Source: Gemmobacter sp.
GTDB taxonomy: Bacteria > Pseudomonadota > Alphaproteobacteria > Rhodobacterales > Rhodobacteraceae
Direction: 5' to 3'
Assembly (NCBI GenBank): GCA_030656535.1
Contig: JAUSPL010000073.1
Span: 1 to 16,109 of the forward strand
DNA: 16,109 nucleotides
Of this stretch, positions 14,595 through 16,109 are shown in pieces. Made by a program: the position numbers and the translations under genes. Every line of letters starts with the position of its first letter. Position 1 is the stretch's first letter. The notes under the pieces were generated by a model. That model saw nothing but the letters and a program-made list of their open reading frames with translations, had not been told where the DNA came from and ran no database searches.

Positions 14595-14735
14595 ATGAGT
14601 CGAAACATGTTATTGATCCTGATAGGAGTACTCGTCGTCATCGCAGCGGGTGCATCTTATCTATACTATCAGGAACGACAAAGTGGCGTCGTGATCAAGA
14701 TTGATGAGCGTGGCATTACCATAGACGAAAACTGA
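14595..14735 (+). CDS. Small single-pass membrane protein (46 aa)
   Basis: The product begins MSRNMLLILIGVLVVIAAGA, with one transmembrane helix at about 4-24 (LLILIGVLVVIAAGASYLYY). A short periplasmic or cytoplasmic tail follows, ending VVIKIDERGITIDEN. AGGGA 7 bases upstream of the ATG gives a good ribosome-binding site. The helix plus a conserved-looking IDERGI-ID end resembles unnamed small proteins found in many alphaproteobacteria, recalled rather than searched. It follows the CsbD gene on the same strand and may share its stress regulation. Function unknown. Confidence 0.7.
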   Translation: MSRNMLLILIGVLVVIAAGASYLYYQERQSGVVIKIDERGITIDEN

Positions 14736-15194
14736 AGGCGTCGGTCACATATCATCACAGGTGACGTCGGCACCATCCGCAGAGTGCGCGGTACCGCACC
14801 AAAGCAGGCTTCACCATGTCAGTCGGGACGGTTCTGTTGCACAACTAACGTGAGGGATTCACCTTGTGAATCCGGTATGGTAGCTGGGCGTCATGAGCAG
14901 CCCGACGAAATTCGTGCCTAGCAACTTCTGTGGTTGCCGCGCATTGTGCAAGGGGCTCTGACTTCTGGGCTTGGTGATCGAGTGCGGTCTTCTGTCAGGC
15001 CTGTATATGCGGCACTTTCATGAAGCCGCTGGCCGGGATGGTGATCAGCGAAGCGGGTCCACATCTGTGTCTCGAGCTCGAGTGCTCGCAGTTTCTATCT
15101 GGTTTTCCCGATCCGGATCGTGTCGATCTTTTGCCCATGGGGTCGTCGGCTTCTCACACATCTTTACCCTGTGCCGCCTGCTATCGGCTGCGCT
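14736..15194. other. Mobile-element debris between the small genes and the IS110 transposase, no intact gene
   Basis: It starts with about 90 bases without features and an IS6-like terminus at 14830 (listed separately). The part nearest the transposase stop should be the non-coding 3' end of the right-hand IS110 element. It holds two perfect 12-bp palindromes, CTCGAGCTCGAG at 15071-15082 and CGATCCGGATCG at 15109-15120. A frame at 14971-15198 is open but resembles nothing known to me. Confidence 0.45.
14830..14873 (+). mobile_element. IS6-family-like terminal sequence (solo end)
   Basis: GGTTCTGTTGCA at 14830-14841 closely matches the terminal inverted repeat start typical of IS6-family elements (for example the GGTTCTGTTGCAAAG end of IS257-type elements). 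It is followed by a perfect hairpin, GGATTCAC at 14855-14862 against GTGAATCC at 14866-14873. A short frame starting at ATG 14893 (MSSPTKFVPSNF...) stops after 22 codons and may be a broken transposase start. No matching right end (TGCAACAGAACC) is present downstream, so the element is truncated. Confidence 0.4.
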
Positions 15195-15206
15195 TTAAGG
15201 CGCAGC
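15187..15206. repeat. Perfect 7-bp hairpin at the end of the IS110 transposase gene
   Basis: GCTGCGC (15187-15193) pairs with GCGCAGC (15200-15206) around a 6-base loop that contains the transposase stop codon. It could be a terminator-like stem without T-tract or the first stem of a structured RNA from the element's non-coding end. Confidence 0.5.
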
Positions 15207-16034
15207 TGCAGTCGGCCCAGGGATCTTGTAATCTTCCTGTTTTGTCATCATCGCCCAGATGGCGCGCGCCATTTTCTTGGCCAAGGCGATCGCCACCAGC
15301 ATGCGGGGCTTCTTTCCCAGCATCCGCTCCAACCACGAACCTTGTGGGATGCGTGATCGTCCCAACTGGTTAAGCCGCGACATCGCACCGATTATAAGCA
15401 GGCGCCTGATGTCCGCCTGACCCGCTTTCGTGATTTGACCCAATCGCTCCTTTCCACCCGAAGAGTGCTGACGTGGCACAAGGCCCAGCCAGGCCGCGAA
15501 GTCCCGTCCGCGTCGGAAGGTTCTCATGTCCGGTGCAAATGCCTCAAAAGCCAATGCCGTGATCGGGCCGACGCCCGGCAAGGTTTGTAGGCGTTTCGCT
15601 GTCTCTGCACCTTCAGCAAGCCGGTGTGCCTTCAGAGTCCTCGCGTTGATGCGGACCGTCTTCTCCTCGATTTGCTGCAGCAAATCTCTGCATTCCTCGC
15701 TCACCAGCTGGGGGAGCGTTCCTTCATCTGCATCGAGAACAGCCGCAACACGACCGATCTGTCCCATACCTGCCGGAAAAACATGGCCAAACTCATAGAG
15801 AAGGGCACGCAAGGCATTTACGAGTTCGGTTCGTTGATGAACAAGGCGCTCTCTGGCCCGGAACAGTGCCGCGCGCGCTTGCTGCTCTTCGGTCTTAGGA
15901 GAGACAAACCGCATTTCTCGTTGTCGCGCTGCAATGACGATCGCCTCCGCATCAGCGGCATCGTTCTTCTGCCGCTTGACGAAAGGGCGCACATACTACG
16001 GAGGGATCAGCAGAACCTCATGACCGAGTTGCAT
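15195..16034 (-). pseudogene. IS110-family (IS1111-like) transposase, inactivated by a nonsense codon and 5' truncation
   Basis: Reading leftwards from 16034, the frame gives MQLGHEVLLIPP, then a TAG at 15996-15998 where a Gln codon is expected (CAG to TAG), then YVRPFVKRQKNDAADAEAI. A complete remainder follows. It includes the helical spacer, TLPGVGPITALAFEAFAP and FAAWLGLVPRQHSSGGKERL of the C-terminal Transposase_20 domain with its serine-containing SGGK loop, and ends GPTAAAP. The first ~60 or more residues, with the first catalytic Asp of the DEDD (RuvC-like) domain, are missing where an IS630-type element abuts. A GTG at 15992 could start a 265-aa product lacking part of the active site, so transposition by this copy is not expected. 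Confidence 0.85.
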
Positions 16035-16109
16035 TAGAGCGTGTCGCGTTCATTCGGGTTTGTATCCCGCGGCGATGAAGTAGTTGAGGCATTCGTCCTC
16101 GGTGAAGAG
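16035..16109 (-). mobile_element. End of an IS630-family-like element inserted in the IS110 copy (continues beyond the window)
   Basis: The IS110 homology stops at a TA dinucleotide (16035-16036), the usual target of IS630/mariner-type elements. It is followed by GAGCGTGTCGCG at 16037-16048, probably the terminal inverted repeat. Immediately beyond lies the C-terminal end of a transposase gene. The other end of the element and the second TA are outside the window, so a simple insertion cannot be told from a deletion junction. Confidence 0.6.
16050..16109 (-). CDS. IS630-family-like transposase, C-terminal end, cut by the right edge
   Basis: Nineteen codons are visible before a TGA at 16050-16052, reading LFTEDECLNYFIAAGYKPE. 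The ...EC-NYF-AAGY-PE ending is what I remember of the C-terminus of IS630-type DDE transposases of alphaproteobacteria. The stop lies within 15 bases of the inferred element end, as usual for such compact elements. Nothing can be said about whether the rest is intact. Confidence 0.55.
   Translation of the reverse strand, partial: LFTEDECLNYFIAAGYKPE

Noticed and set aside
15624..16037. Plus-strand frame of 137 codons
   Set aside because: Antisense to the second IS110 transposase, whose motifs are unmistakable.

Overview
The window reads as a high-GC alphaproteobacterial chromosome segment, most likely Rhodobacteraceae (Roseobacter/Paracoccus-like). This rests on the protein style, the dctPQM TRAP transporter, the DUF6635- and DUF2076-like proteins, prophage relics of the rhodobacterial type, and the mix of IS110, IS630 and IS6-like remnants. 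No database search was possible, so the taxon is an inference. I saw no tRNA, rRNA or CRISPR array.

Positions 1-7592 hold a catabolic locus with two divergent arms. The minus-strand arm is an IclR regulator, an SCPx-type thiolase and an AMP-forming acyl-CoA synthetase, joined by two 4-bp ATGA overlaps. It probably continues into a further gene cut by the left edge. The plus-strand arm is dctP-dctQ-dctM followed by a short-chain dehydrogenase, closed by a hairpin terminator. The simplest model is uptake of an organic acid by the TRAP system, activation to its CoA thioester, oxidation by the SDR and thiolytic cleavage, with the IclR protein sensing the substrate or an intermediate. The substrate cannot be read from sequence. 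A hairpin between dctP and dctQ probably makes the binding protein more abundant than the permease.

Positions 7593-9859 start with a gene-free stretch containing an unusual three-armed repeat. Three poorly characterised genes follow on the plus strand: a 99-aa membrane protein, a DUF6635-like membrane protein and a DUF2076-like protein. Positions 10010-12429 carry a minus-strand, overlapping pair of CNNM/CorC-family (DUF21-CBS) membrane proteins, one with and one without the C-terminal CorC_HlyC domain.

Positions 12430-16109 are a graveyard of mobile DNA. It contains a phage tail-protein C-terminal fragment and an Rz1-like lysis protein (a prophage or gene-transfer-agent-like relic), and a frameshifted, truncated IS110-family transposase. 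An IS6-like terminal sequence lies further right. At the right edge a second, different IS110-family transposase is broken by a stop codon and by an IS630-type element. Two apparently intact small genes sit among the debris: a CsbD-family stress protein and a 46-aa single-pass membrane protein.
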